From Littorina saxatilis (lineage: Eukaryota > Mollusca > Gastropoda > Littorinimorpha > Littorinidae): a DNA stretch of 64,000 nucleotides. The notes beneath the pieces were generated by a model, which was not told the origin of the DNA, searched no databases, and saw only the letters and a program-made list of their open reading frames with translations. The position numbers and the translations under genes were made by a program. Of the stretch, positions 13,040 to 55,400 are shown in pieces. The first letter of the stretch is position 1. Each line of letters begins with the position of its first letter. The DNA is taken from positions 61,228,315 to 61,292,314 of the forward strand of contig NC_090261.1 in the NCBI RefSeq assembly GCF_037325665.1, given 5' to 3'.

Positions 13040-13041
<2 letters not shown>

Positions 13042-13094
<53 letters not shown>

Positions 13095-13331
13095 GCTTAA
13101 CCTAATAGATGCATTCATTGGCCAGCTAATGATATGTGTGAGTGTGTATGTCTATGTGTGTGTCCAACTTAATAGATGCATTCATTGGCCCAGCTAGTGT
13201 TATGTGTAAGTGTGTGTGTGTGTGTGTGTGTCAATGTGTGTGTGTGTGTCTGTGTGTGTGTGCCGTGTGTGTCTATGTGTGTGTGTGTGTATGTCTATGT
13301 GTGTGAGTGTCTATGTGCGTGTGAGTGTCTA

Positions 13332-13378
<47 letters not shown>

Positions 13379-13380
13379 CC
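13042..13380. repeat. (GT)n microsatellites with inverted minisatellite units
   Basis: Two GT blocks (13042-13090, 13208-13376) are separated by inverted copies of the 'atgcattcattggccagct' minisatellite unit also found at 5750-6000. This lies just beyond the ZRANB3 stop codon, so it may fall in its 3' UTR. Confidence 0.85.
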
Positions 13381-13534
13381 CAGTAGCTGTATTCACTGGC
13401 TTGAACAATGGGACTTCTACATCACTGGGTCAGGAGACCACAAATGCAAGACAGATGGTGCAGATAACTGGTTGTACTGAGCCCCCCCCCCCACCCCCGC
13501 ATACAACTGCCTCCACACTTCTTGTTCAGATGCA

Positions 13535-45821
<32,287 letters not shown>

Positions 45822-46080
45822 TTTTAAACACTGTGATGAAACGTGATTTCACAAGCGAAAGAGCACAACCCCGACGACGCTGCACTATGGTTGACAGAAT
45901 GGGTCAAAATTCCCCCAAATAAGTTGTTAATTTTGTAAGGCCTAATTTCTTTAATAAAGGCCATATTTAAGAAATTCTGAAATAAGGTCCCAAATGTAAT
46001 AAAATTTAATTTTTTTTAAGGTCCAATGAAAATAAGCTTTTTTTTTTTAGGCCTTCTTTCTGCCTCTTTTATGGCATTGC

Positions 46081-46082
<2 letters not shown>

Positions 46083-46156
<74 letters not shown>

Positions 46157-46165
46157 GGAGAGAGA

Positions 46166-46206
<41 letters not shown>
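46083..46206. repeat. (GA)n microsatellite
   Basis: About 120 bases of GA with a few GGGA units, between ZRANB3 exon 1 and the end of the DMAC1-like gene. Confidence 0.95.
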
Positions 46207-46209
<3 letters not shown>

Positions 46210-46644
46210 AAGGTTTAGACATTCATAAAAAAAATGATGTTGGCTTGTAAACGTTTGTAAAATATGCATTGCTGTGTGACTGCAATCTAATCATTTTCCA
46301 AACTGGTGTCTCTGCGTCCCATGCAACGAGGATATAGATAATTAAGCGACAGTCAAATTACTCCGTAACTTTAACAGGCATTGATAACTTGCTTGTCTTT
46401 ATGATTTTTATCTTTGGTAGATCATATAAGTTGCTGATAATATTGTTGAATGCCATTTTAATTTTGATTATGAGGGTCCTTAAAAGATCTTTCAAACCTT
46501 TGATTTTTTTTGGAAAACACAAACACACACACATGCACAACACCCACAAACGTATCACCTCCGAATAAAAAGCACAAAAAATATGACAAACTTCATCACA
46601 CAAATAAGGAGACCTATATGCAGGCAGATTTAGCAGAACTTTGT

Positions 46645-46650
46645 TTTATT
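46645..46650 (-). terminator. polyadenylation signal of the DMAC1-like gene
   Basis: AATAAA on the minus strand about 325 bases after the stop codon at 46976. It is the first such signal downstream. Confidence 0.5.
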
Positions 46651-46975
46651 TACAGTACAACTAGCACAAAACAACAGCATCATTCAAGTGACAAATACAT
46701 TGTTCACCACAACTTTCTTTGAAAGCAGAAATATGTGCCCAGTCCCAGAAAACGCAAGTATGTGTGCACTGTATTACAAATGACAGCCACTATTAAAAAG
46801 AGCAGTCAAATCATCCAGTCCATAATTGTTGTGATCAGGGCCTACATGTACATGAACAGATATCACACACACACACACACAAACACACACGTACTCCTCT
46901 CTTGTTCTCTCAAGCTGCCCCTCCGTCTGTCTGTCTCTCTCTTTCTCTCAATCTGAAACTCATCAGCTGTAAAAC

Positions 46976-47154
46976 TCAACTGTCGGGCTTATTTTCTGAA
47001 CTTTTTGATGATGGTGAAAACATGGATGTTAGCTTCTGAAGGCTGTCTAAATCCTCTTGCAGTAATTCTCCAAGTCCCTTTTTCTTTCCCGTTTCATCAG
47101 CAGGTGCAAAAAGGCTCAGGTCAAAAAACCTTGCTGCTCCAAGAAGTACCAAAA
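46976..47154 (-). CDS. DMAC1-like exon 3
   Basis: Completes Gly156, then 'VLVLLGAARFFDLSLFAPAD' and a polar tail ending '...NKPDS'. Acceptor TTTCAG|TT. Confidence 0.85.
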
Positions 47155-48945
47155 CTGAAAAACAAAAAATTTACAGATGTGGAAAGGAAATTCCTTTGCA
47201 AAAATGCTCATGTCAAAAAACCAAGACATACCAAAGATGAAAAAAAAATTCTTTTGAAAAAAAAGAAGAAGTTTGTGCAGTGAAACACCCCTGTTAAGAC
47301 CTTTGAATGTCAGAGAAAACCAGGTCTTAAAAAAAGGGGGGGGGGGGGGGTCACAAAATAAAGATACATTTACTGCTGTTATAAGAATAATTGAAGAAAT
47401 TAGGGTCTTAACAAGAGGGTTCCACTGTAATGCAAGACAAAAATATGCTGCCATGATTTGAGTTCTTAAGATCTGTCAGTTCTGCAGATATCAAGGATAA
47501 AATGAAGATCCATATGAACAGTGCTTCGATTTGTTTTTGGGTATGAGCTGACAAATGACAGAACCCCCGCATCTTCTGAATTTTTTTATTCAGAATCTGA
47601 TCATGCTCATTCCCATTAGGCCAAAAAAAAAATAGTCTGTTTACGGTAACCCGACCGACCCTATTTTTTTCGTGCGACCCTAGACTTTTTTTTGGCATTT
47701 AAGGGAAAAAAAAAAGAAAAAAAAGATAACGTAAAAATATGTTTTTGGGGAAGAAAAAAAAGAAAAAAAAAAAAAAATCCCGACCTACCGACCCTATTTC
47801 TTTGGCCTATGTTACCGTAAACAGACCTTTTTTTTTTTTGCCTTACCTGATGTGAGTGACAACGCCTGGATGGTACATAATGTTCGTTTGACACCGGTAT
47901 AGCGTGCTCTGGCCTTTGGATAATTGAACAAGACGACGCCTGCTCCTGCCCACATGACCCCAGAACCAATCAACTTGCAGCTCAGGCAGTCACCTTCCGT
48001 CAGTGGGACCACTTTCAACATCATCTCCCGTCCTCGGTTCATCAACTGCCCAATCTGTTGACAATAACACAAAAAGTTTGTTTTTTTCGTTTAAACTCAC
48101 ATGGCTTTTACACGTATGACCATTTTTACCCCGCCATTTAGGCATGCCATACGCCGCTTTCAGGGGAAACATGCTGGGTATTTTTGTGTTTCTATAACCC
48201 ATCAAACTCTAACATAGATTAGGCCACCCCCCAAAAAAAGTCTGTTTACGGTAACATAGGCAAAAAAAATAGGGTCGGTAGGTCGGGATTTTTAAATTTT
48301 TTTTATTTGTATATTTTTTCCCAAAAAACCATATTTTTAAGTTATTTTGCCAAAATACAGAAGAACTCAATGATATTTCTCGCTGAAAATGTATTGAATT
48401 TACAGTCAAACCTGCCCAGTGGACCACCTCTCGCAAACAACCACTGCAAAGGATCTCCAACTCTAACAAAATTCCCTATCCATAAATACCACCTGTCTAT
48501 AACAACTACCGATACTTTTAGTCCATCCCTTTGATGGTCGTTAAAAGAGAGGGAGTCTAATAAGGAATTCAGGTGAATTGGTGACACATAATGTCAGTTT
48601 GAAGAAAACGTCTGAGAGACTGAGGCCTTATGTAGAGGGAGTTTAATAATGGTGGGTTTTAACAGAGAGGTCCCAGTGTATACACACCCCTGTTTCTCTC
48701 ACACTGGCGTCTTTCGGGATGTCCACTAACAACGTGGGTTCAGGAGGCGGTTGTGATGATTCAGAAGATTTAACAGATGCTCGAGCCGCTCCAGACGGCG
48801 TGGGTTTAACCATAAACTCTGGAAAAATTGGCATCCCATACACTGCTGGGTTATTCTCAACCAGCACTGGCTTCTGTTGAGTCGGTTGCTGTTCTTGTGT
48901 GGCCCCTTCGCCCTTGCCACCGAACAATCTCTGCAGTCTGTCCAT
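46976..48945 (-). CDS. DMAC1/TMEM261-like two-helix membrane protein (3 exons)
   Basis: Three phase-consistent exons give 214 codons plus stop. Residues 1-86 are polar and Pro/Gln/Ser-rich. Residues 107-113 ('GDCLSCK') begin the conserved part. A first hydrophobic segment lies at about 114-131 ('LIGSGVMWAGAGVVLF'), then a basic loop with 'YPKARARY', and a second segment lies at about 148-170 spanning the exon 2/3 junction ('LTSGVLVLLGAARFFDLSLF'). The Cys-x-x-Cys followed by two helices resembles DMAC1 (TMEM261, DUF4536), a mitochondrial inner-membrane factor for complex I distal-arm assembly. The human protein is only about 112 residues, so both ends are extended here. Identification is moderate; the existence of the gene is well supported. 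It lies head-to-tail 1.15 kb upstream of ZRANB3. Confidence 0.7.
47280..47440. mobile_element. small TIR element with 'gttaagacc' ends
   Basis: 'cagtgaaacacccctgttaagacc' in pieces is inverted as 'ggtcttaacaagagggttccactgta'. It has a poly-G centre and is of the same type as 57190-57378. Confidence 0.5.
47621..47845. mobile_element. MITE family H copy 2 (ends GTCTGTTTACGGTAAC)
   Basis: Both ends carry GTCTGTTTACGGTAAC in inverted orientation, with 'gaccgaccctatttt' inside. It abuts the exon 2 donor of the DMAC1-like gene. Confidence 0.8.
47847..48054 (-). CDS. DMAC1-like exon 2
   Basis: Residues 87-155 plus one base. Carries 'CLSCK' and the first membrane segment. Acceptor CAACAG|ATT, donor TCAG|GTAAGG. 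A MITE of family H ends within a few bases of the donor. Confidence 0.85.
48090..48221 (-). mobile_element. SINE family A fragment
   Basis: Matches the body of family A ('gccatacgccgctttcaggg', 'gggtatttttgtgtttctat') but lacks the tRNA head. It ends where MITE H copy 3 starts. Confidence 0.75.
48222..48300. mobile_element. MITE family H, half copy
   Basis: One end only: 'ggccac...aaaaaaagtctgtttacggtaaca' in pieces and 'agggtcggtaggtcgggat'. Confidence 0.65.
48390..48680. mobile_element. small TIR element with 'tacagtcaaacctgcc' end
   Basis: Starts 'ttacagtcaaacctgcccag' and ends 'ttttaacagagaggtcccagtgta', the layout of the invertebrate MITE type also at 41072 and 47280. In intron 1 of the DMAC1-like gene, overlapping its donor flank. 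Confidence 0.45.
48688..48945 (-). CDS. DMAC1-like exon 1
   Basis: 86 codons from the ATG at 48945 ('CCAAAAATGG', a good context). Ends '...VRETG' with donor GGG|GTGTGT, phase 0. Confidence 0.8.
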
Positions 48946-49271
48946 TTTTGGAGATGTTTTGATCACTTATTTTTTAACAACAGGCAACTATCTCAGTGGT
49001 AAGTGGTAAATAATCAAACCCGATCGATTCACATTGTTGTCGCAGTCAAAATAATGCAGTGTCTTCGTGTTCGGTGTAGGCTGTAGCAGACATGCGAAGT
49101 TTCCAAGCTCAAAAGACCTTCAGGGAGAGTGATTTCCCTTGAAAGGTAATTCACAGGCACTTGCTGTGATTCAGTCAGAATGCGCCAAACCGTACACTGA
49201 ACATATCGGTTCTGCGTCGTTTGCCAGTTATTTGATTTAATCAGAAAAATTACTCAGATTTTGTTTTAATG

Positions 49272-49273
<2 letters not shown>

Positions 49274-49335
<62 letters not shown>
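49274..49335. repeat. (GT)n microsatellite
   Basis: About 60 bases of GT about 330 bases upstream of the DMAC1-like start codon. Confidence 0.95.
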
Positions 49336-49338
<3 letters not shown>

Positions 49339-49727
49339 TTATGATTGTAACATGCTATGCAACATGCCTTCAGTAATAGTTCCACATTCCAAACAAACTC
49401 TGTATGTTGGTAACTTTTTTCATCATCGAACTTACAGCGGGATCATAAAAGACGCATATATTACAGACGAAATTTTCTGTAAGTTGGAAAACAATACTTC
49501 ACATAGTAAATCTACATCACAAACTATCATTTTAAAGATTCTGATATGTGCAAGATAATTGGTCCATTTCAAAGTTGTTGGTGCAAAGATTTATTAACAG
49601 GACTATTCAAATGGATAGGTCATTTTCATTCTACAACATTTGACTCGGATTTGTTTCGTTTTCGAGTGTGAGACACAAAAAATCCGGTGTCAATATAAAA
49701 CAAGTCGCGTAAGGCGAAATTACTACA

Positions 49728-50429
49728 TTTAGTCAAGCTGTGGAACTCACAGAATGAAACTGAACGTAGTCCGCCGCTAGTGCAAAAGGCAGTGAAAGTG
49801 ACGAGCCTGTTTGGCGCGGTAGCGATTGCGCTGTGCTTCATAGCACGCTTTACTGTACCTCTCTTCGTTTTAACTTTCTGAGCGTGTTTTTAATCCAAAC
49901 ATATCATATCTATATGTTTTTGGAATCAGGAACCGACAAGGAATAAGATGAAATAGTTTTTAAAACGATTTCGGAAATTTAATTTTGATCATAATTTTTA
50001 TATTTTTAATTTTCAGAGCTTGTTTTTAATCCAAATATAACATATGTATATGTTTTTGGAATCAGAAAATGACGAAGAATAAGATGAAATTGTTTTTGGA
50101 TCGTTTAATAAAAAAATAATTTTAATTACAAGTTTCCGATTTTTAATGACCAAACTCACTCATTAGTTTTTAAGCCACCAAGCTGAAATGCAATACCAAA
50201 CCCCGGGCTTCGTCGAAGATTGCTTTGCCAAAATTTCAATCAATTTAATGGAAAAATGAGGGTGTGACAGTGCCGCCTCAACTTTTACAAAAAGCCGGAT
50301 ATGACGTCATCAAAGGTATTTATCGAAAAAAAGAAAAAAACGTCCGGGGATATCATACCCAGGAACTCTCATGTCAAATTTCATAAAGATCGGCCCAGTA
50401 GTTTAGTCTGAATCGCTCTACACACACAC

Positions 50430-50472
<43 letters not shown>

Positions 50473-50556
50473 CACACACACACACATACACCACGACCCT
50501 CGTCTCGATTCCCCCCTCTATGTTAAAACATTTAGTCAAAACTTGACTAAATGTAA
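49728..50556. mobile_element. dispersed repeat, copy B (ACATTTAGTCAAG ends)
   Basis: The left end 'acatttagtcaagctgtgg' and, on the minus strand, the right end 'acatttagtcaagttttgac' share a 13-base inverted repeat. The right end also forms a palindrome with 'ttgactaaatgt'. The interior (TA-rich, with a (CAGA)n/(CA)n tract) matches copy A at 4757-5345. No protein is seen. Confidence 0.75.
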
Positions 50557-50647
50557 AAATCAAACTCTGACACAGAAACTGTCATCGTGGTAAAGACACA
50601 CAAACGTCTGTACTTAGTGCATATTGCTGATTGTTTTGTATTGTGTA

Positions 50648-50668
50648 ACCCCCCCCCCCCCCCCCCCT
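50648..50668. repeat. poly-C tract
   Basis: About 20 C in a row downstream of the BIM-like gene. Confidence 0.8.
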
Positions 50669-50934
50669 GACCCCTCCCTTTCTGTTTTGTCTTGTCTTGA
50701 TTGCACTGCTTTCCTCTTGCGTTTTGAACAGTCGTGTTGGTTCAATTGTCTCCCTTCCCCTTCTGTTTCTAAGTTTTTCTGTGGTTTTCTTTTTCTTTCG
50801 TCAAAGGGAGGAGTGATATTACGTTATGCTGGAAAATAGAAAACCCCTCCCTTTATCACAAAAGCAGTGGGGAAAAAAATCCACAATCAAAAACACATAC
50901 GTTCTAAAGCCAGTTTGAATAGAATGGAGCCAGT

Positions 50935-51255
50935 GTTCTATTTCAACGTAAAATTGAAGATAATTGAGCACATGTCGAACGGAGCAGTGCTCCATTTCGA
51001 GATATAATTGAAGGCAATAGAGCACATATCGAATGTTTTATTTCAAGATAAAATTGAAGATAACTGAGCACATGTGGAATGTTTCATTTCAAGATAAATT
51101 GAAGATAATTGAGCACATGTGGAATGTTTCATTTCAAGATAAATTGAAGATAATTGAGCACATGTGGAATGTTTCATTTCAAGATAAATTGAAGATAATT
51201 GAGCACATGTGGAATGCTTCATTTCAAGGTATAATTGAAGATAATTGAGCACATG
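50935..51255. repeat. 45-bp tandem array, about 7 copies
   Basis: The unit 'gagcacatgtggaatgtttcatttcaagataaattgaagataatt' in pieces starts at 51066, 51111, 51156, 51201 and 51246, with looser copies before. As 45 is a multiple of three, it keeps false frames open on both strands. It lies about 230 bases past the BIM-like stop codon, perhaps in its 3' UTR. Confidence 0.9.
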
Positions 51256-51475
51256 TCAAATGACAATGTTTCGTTTCAAGGTGTCAATGAAGGCACCATG
51301 TTTTCAGTATCATTTTTCACACAAACACCGGGTGTATTGAGATCAGGTAGTACACTGCACATTGCTGTCTTTGAGGTCACTGGAGAAATGACTGGGCGTG
51401 ATGCACGTGCACGGTGCCACGGTGAACAGTCTCCCTGTAGATGCCGGCAAAATGCCAGACTGATGCCGGCCAAGG

Positions 51476-51526
51476 TTACACCTCCGGACCGAAGTCTTCT
51501 TCGCTTGTAGACTCGCTCACAGTTGT
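51476..51526 (-). CDS. BCL2L11: BIM-like exon 4
   Basis: Codes the last 16 residues, 'TTVSESTSEEDFGPEV', and a TAA stop. Acceptor TTTTTCAG|ACA after a run of pyrimidines. It is supported only by phase and splice signals. Confidence 0.65.
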   Translation of the reverse strand, partial: TTVSESTSEEDFGPEV

Positions 51527-51635
51527 CTGAAAAAAAACCATCAAGTAGTTAGTTAGATTTTTTATTATGTACGTACAGTTATTCTTACACCTGTGATAAA
51601 ACATACCTACTTAACAAAGAAGGCACAGACGGACA

Positions 51636-51727
<92 letters not shown>

Positions 51728-51746
51728 GGCAGACAGGCAGACAGGC

Positions 51747-51777
<31 letters not shown>

Positions 51778-52148
51778 TAGACCGAGACAGAGACCGAGAC
51801 CGAGACCGAGACAGATATACAGACAGACAGACAGACACACAGACAGACACACGACAGACAGAAAGAGAGAGAGATAATTTCGTACAGCCAAACAACCCTT
51901 GCCTTCTTTTTATACAAAAAATACAAAAACAATCATCAACCACTTTGTCATTAAACCCACAAGAACACTCACCAGCTTCCCCTTCTTGACGTGGAAGAGA
52001 TTGAACTCGTCACTGATTCTCCGGAGCTCCTGTCCGACCTCCACTATCAGGAGTCTCTGCACGTCCGAGTCCGAGTAGGAACGGCCGCGTCCCACAAAGC
52101 CCGGTCTCCTGGGGTCGTCCTGCATGGCATGCCGTCTCCCGGGCTGCC

Positions 52149-52188
<40 letters not shown>

Positions 52189-52360
52189 TGTTTTGGAGCC
52201 CACTGTGTAGCGGCGTCTTCGCTCTGCGGAAGAAATAGAAATGAAAATGTAATTTTTTCACGCTTTTTTGGGGGGGGGATTACTATTATAGCTGGGTGAC
52301 AATAAATTAAAAAACAAAGCAAAAAAAAAAAGAAGATATAATCAACAATAACAACAGCAA

Positions 52361-52395
<35 letters not shown>

Positions 52396-52415
52396 TCAGC
52401 AGCAGCAGCAGCAGC

Positions 52416-52463
<48 letters not shown>

Positions 52464-55400
52464 AACAACAACAACAACAATGGTCCGAGGAACTGTGTCG
52501 ACTATTTTGACTAACAGCTTCATCGAACTAAACTCGATGACAGCAATTATATGTGTGTGTATCTTTCCTTGTCTCAAAGCCGTGAACGAACGAACGAACG
52601 AACAAACGAACGAACGAACGAACGAACGAACGAACTTTATTACTCTGTGAGCCCACAGAAAGAAGACCTGAACAGGATGAGAGGACAAAAAGTGGAGCAA
52701 GTCTATCAAGATGCAGATCATGACAAGACGAAGGGGGAGGATGACTGAGAAGAACACGAAGAGGAAGGAGGAGGAGGAGGAGGAGGACGAAGACGACGAC
52801 GACGAAGAGGAGGAGGAGGAGGATAAAGGGGGATTTGGGAGTGGAATCCGTAAGAAAACGAGAAACACGGAAGAGGGAATTAGCATACACAAAACTCACG
52901 GACAGAAGACAACCCACGACGGAGAATCAGTACACCAGGCCAAGAGTAACATTTGATTTTAGACATTGTATGCAACTGATTAGGTTCAAGTGTTTGCACC
53001 CATACCAACAAAGCATCACAGGTATGCTAAAGTTAGGGAAAGGGGCTTCCCCAAAAGGTCTGACATCCGCTGAGACCCCACGCTAGTCACTTTACTTTCC
53101 TGTTTTTCACAGTCACCCTCAGAATTGACAAAACAGGAAACGTACACAAACAATCCCTAGCAGGCCATACTCTTTAACACACACACACACATACACTAAC
53201 ACTAACAGTAACAGGTCAATGAACTTTGAAGTCAAGTTAGGCCTAGTCCACACAACTTAAAAACATATTAATGGTCATGATTCGTATCTGATCACAGTCG
53301 CGCACGTGAATGCAAATGAGAGCCGAAGCCACAGGAGGTCCTGGACTGAAGATAAGGTCTGCAGGTCTTAATAGTCTTACAACAACTACGTCAACACATC
53401 ACTGAGCAGGCCTCAAGGCAACGTTTGTGTTTTGTTCCGTAAACACCACCTTGTTAGAATCGCTCTCGACTAATAACAAATCAAAAACAAAAATCTGGTA
53501 GTGATGCAAGCAAACGACCAGCTGAGGAACAACTCGGGATGCTAGCGAAACCCGCGGCACACTCTTATCCTGAGTTCTGGCACGATGTTCTGGGGTCAAA
53601 GAGAGCCGCCTGATTAATCTTGACAAGGAGGAGGTCCAGGGCAGGGGATTATCTTTATAATAAGTTCGTTCCCCTCCTTCCTTTTGCACCTGTGCCAAAC
53701 TCACTCGACCAGTGATTTGCTGTGATGGCTCACTTGTTTTCCTTGGACTGGGTGGCCGAGTGGTAACGTACTTGCGCTCGGAAGCGAGAGGTTGCGTGTT
53801 CAGGCCTGGGTCAGGCCGCAATTTTCTCCCCCCTTTCCTAACCTAGGTGGTGGGTTCAAGTGCTAGTCTTTCGGATGAGACGAAAAACCGAGGTCCCTTC
53901 GTGTACACTACATTGGGGTGTGCACGTTAAAGATCCCACGATTGACAAAAGGGTCTTTCCTGGCAAAATTGTACAGGCATAGATAAAAATGTCCATCAAA
54001 TACCCGTGGGACTTGGAATAAAGTAAAAAAATTCCATCTCACACGGCATTAAGTCTCAGGAAACAGGAATACACGCATGCAGGAAAAAAAAAAAAAATAT
54101 GGGTAGCGCCGTATGTATGGCAGCTCGCTTTCCCCGGGGAGAAAGCAGCCCGAATTTCCATGAGGGTAACCTCACTGGACTGTAAATCTTATCCAATCCA
54201 ATCCAATCCAATAAAGTGATAAGGGCAAACGAATTTAAACTGAGACAACTGAAACAGCAGGATGCGACTCTCCCTGTCTCTGTCTCTGTGTCTTTATCTC
54301 TGTCTGTCTGTCTGTCTCTGCTGTCTGTCTGGTTGTCTGTCTGTCTGTCTTTGTCTCTCTCTGTCCGAGCTATCTCTCTCTCTAGTCTTTGGCCTAGTTA
54401 GTTGATGTCCGGGTGCGATAAGATACATGCTTGGCAAGTAAGGATGAGGGTTCGCGTGGGGAATTTTTTTTTTTCTCTTTTCAGAAATTTTAACACTGAT
54501 GTCGCCAAACATTCCAAGAAGCTACAATAAAAAATAAATAAATTCGGACGTGGCAAACGGTTTCATACCATGCATTCATATCGATTAACATAGGGTTCTC
54601 AATTTTCAAAACGAAGAAAAACAAACATAAAAGCAGAAAAGGATAAACATAAACGGCAATGTAAAGTTTAGATCCCTCATAAATCATGCAGTTTATATAT
54701 CAACGGCACAAACATGACAAAGCACTGAAAAATGTCATTCTACGCGGCAGGTATTGCATCTTTCAAGATCCGAAGCAGAACTCTTAAGCCAAAAAAGCCT
54801 TGAACAGCGATCTGCCCACTTCGCAACATGGACAAGTTTGCAATTAAGTGCTATGTATAGCTTTCTACAGGCCCGGGTTGAGTAATGAGTAACCGAGAGG
54901 GCAGTGAACCTAAGGCCTGTCACGAACATCAACTGACCAGTCCAGAGAGAGAGAGAGTCGCTGCAACCAAGCCGATAATCTCAATAATATACTTGAATTG
55001 AATAACCTCCCTGTAACTCCGTGTATAATTAGGTTATACGCATGTTTTATACAAACTTAACAGCGGGATAACAACAAAGCAAACTTTTACATAAAATCAG
55101 ACAAACTAAGTACACACAGTGCACTTGACTAGCAACGAAGAAAAGAAGCAGCAAAGCTTTCGTATTACTTGAAGAAAAAGACACAGGCTGCGGCAGCTCA
55201 TGTTTTGACGATGCATGGGGGAGTTCCCAAAATAGAGCTGACGGAATCATGCATGAAGCGGGCAGAAGCAAAACAACAGCAAGTGCGCACGAGTCGAGGA
55301 TTATCCGAGGGGACTAACAGCGGCGTACGGTCAAGCAGAGCTGGCCCAGGGGGTTGGACAGACTGGTGAGTGGGGAGGGGAGGGGAGGGGGGGAGGACTG

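Noticed and set aside
46016-46250. Ser/Leu- and Arg/Glu-rich frames on both strands
   Set aside because: Translations of the (GA)n microsatellite.
48946-48966. Seven extra codons before the DMAC1-like ATG
   Set aside because: The upstream triplet is GTG, not ATG. The ATG at 48945 has a good context.
51585-51943. Ser/Leu/Cys/Val-rich frames
   Set aside because: Translations of the (GA)n and (CAGA)n tracts in an intron.
52047-52892. 281-codon frame rich in Ser, Val and Ala
   Set aside because: It runs through triplet repeats and overlaps BIM-like exon 3 in another frame.
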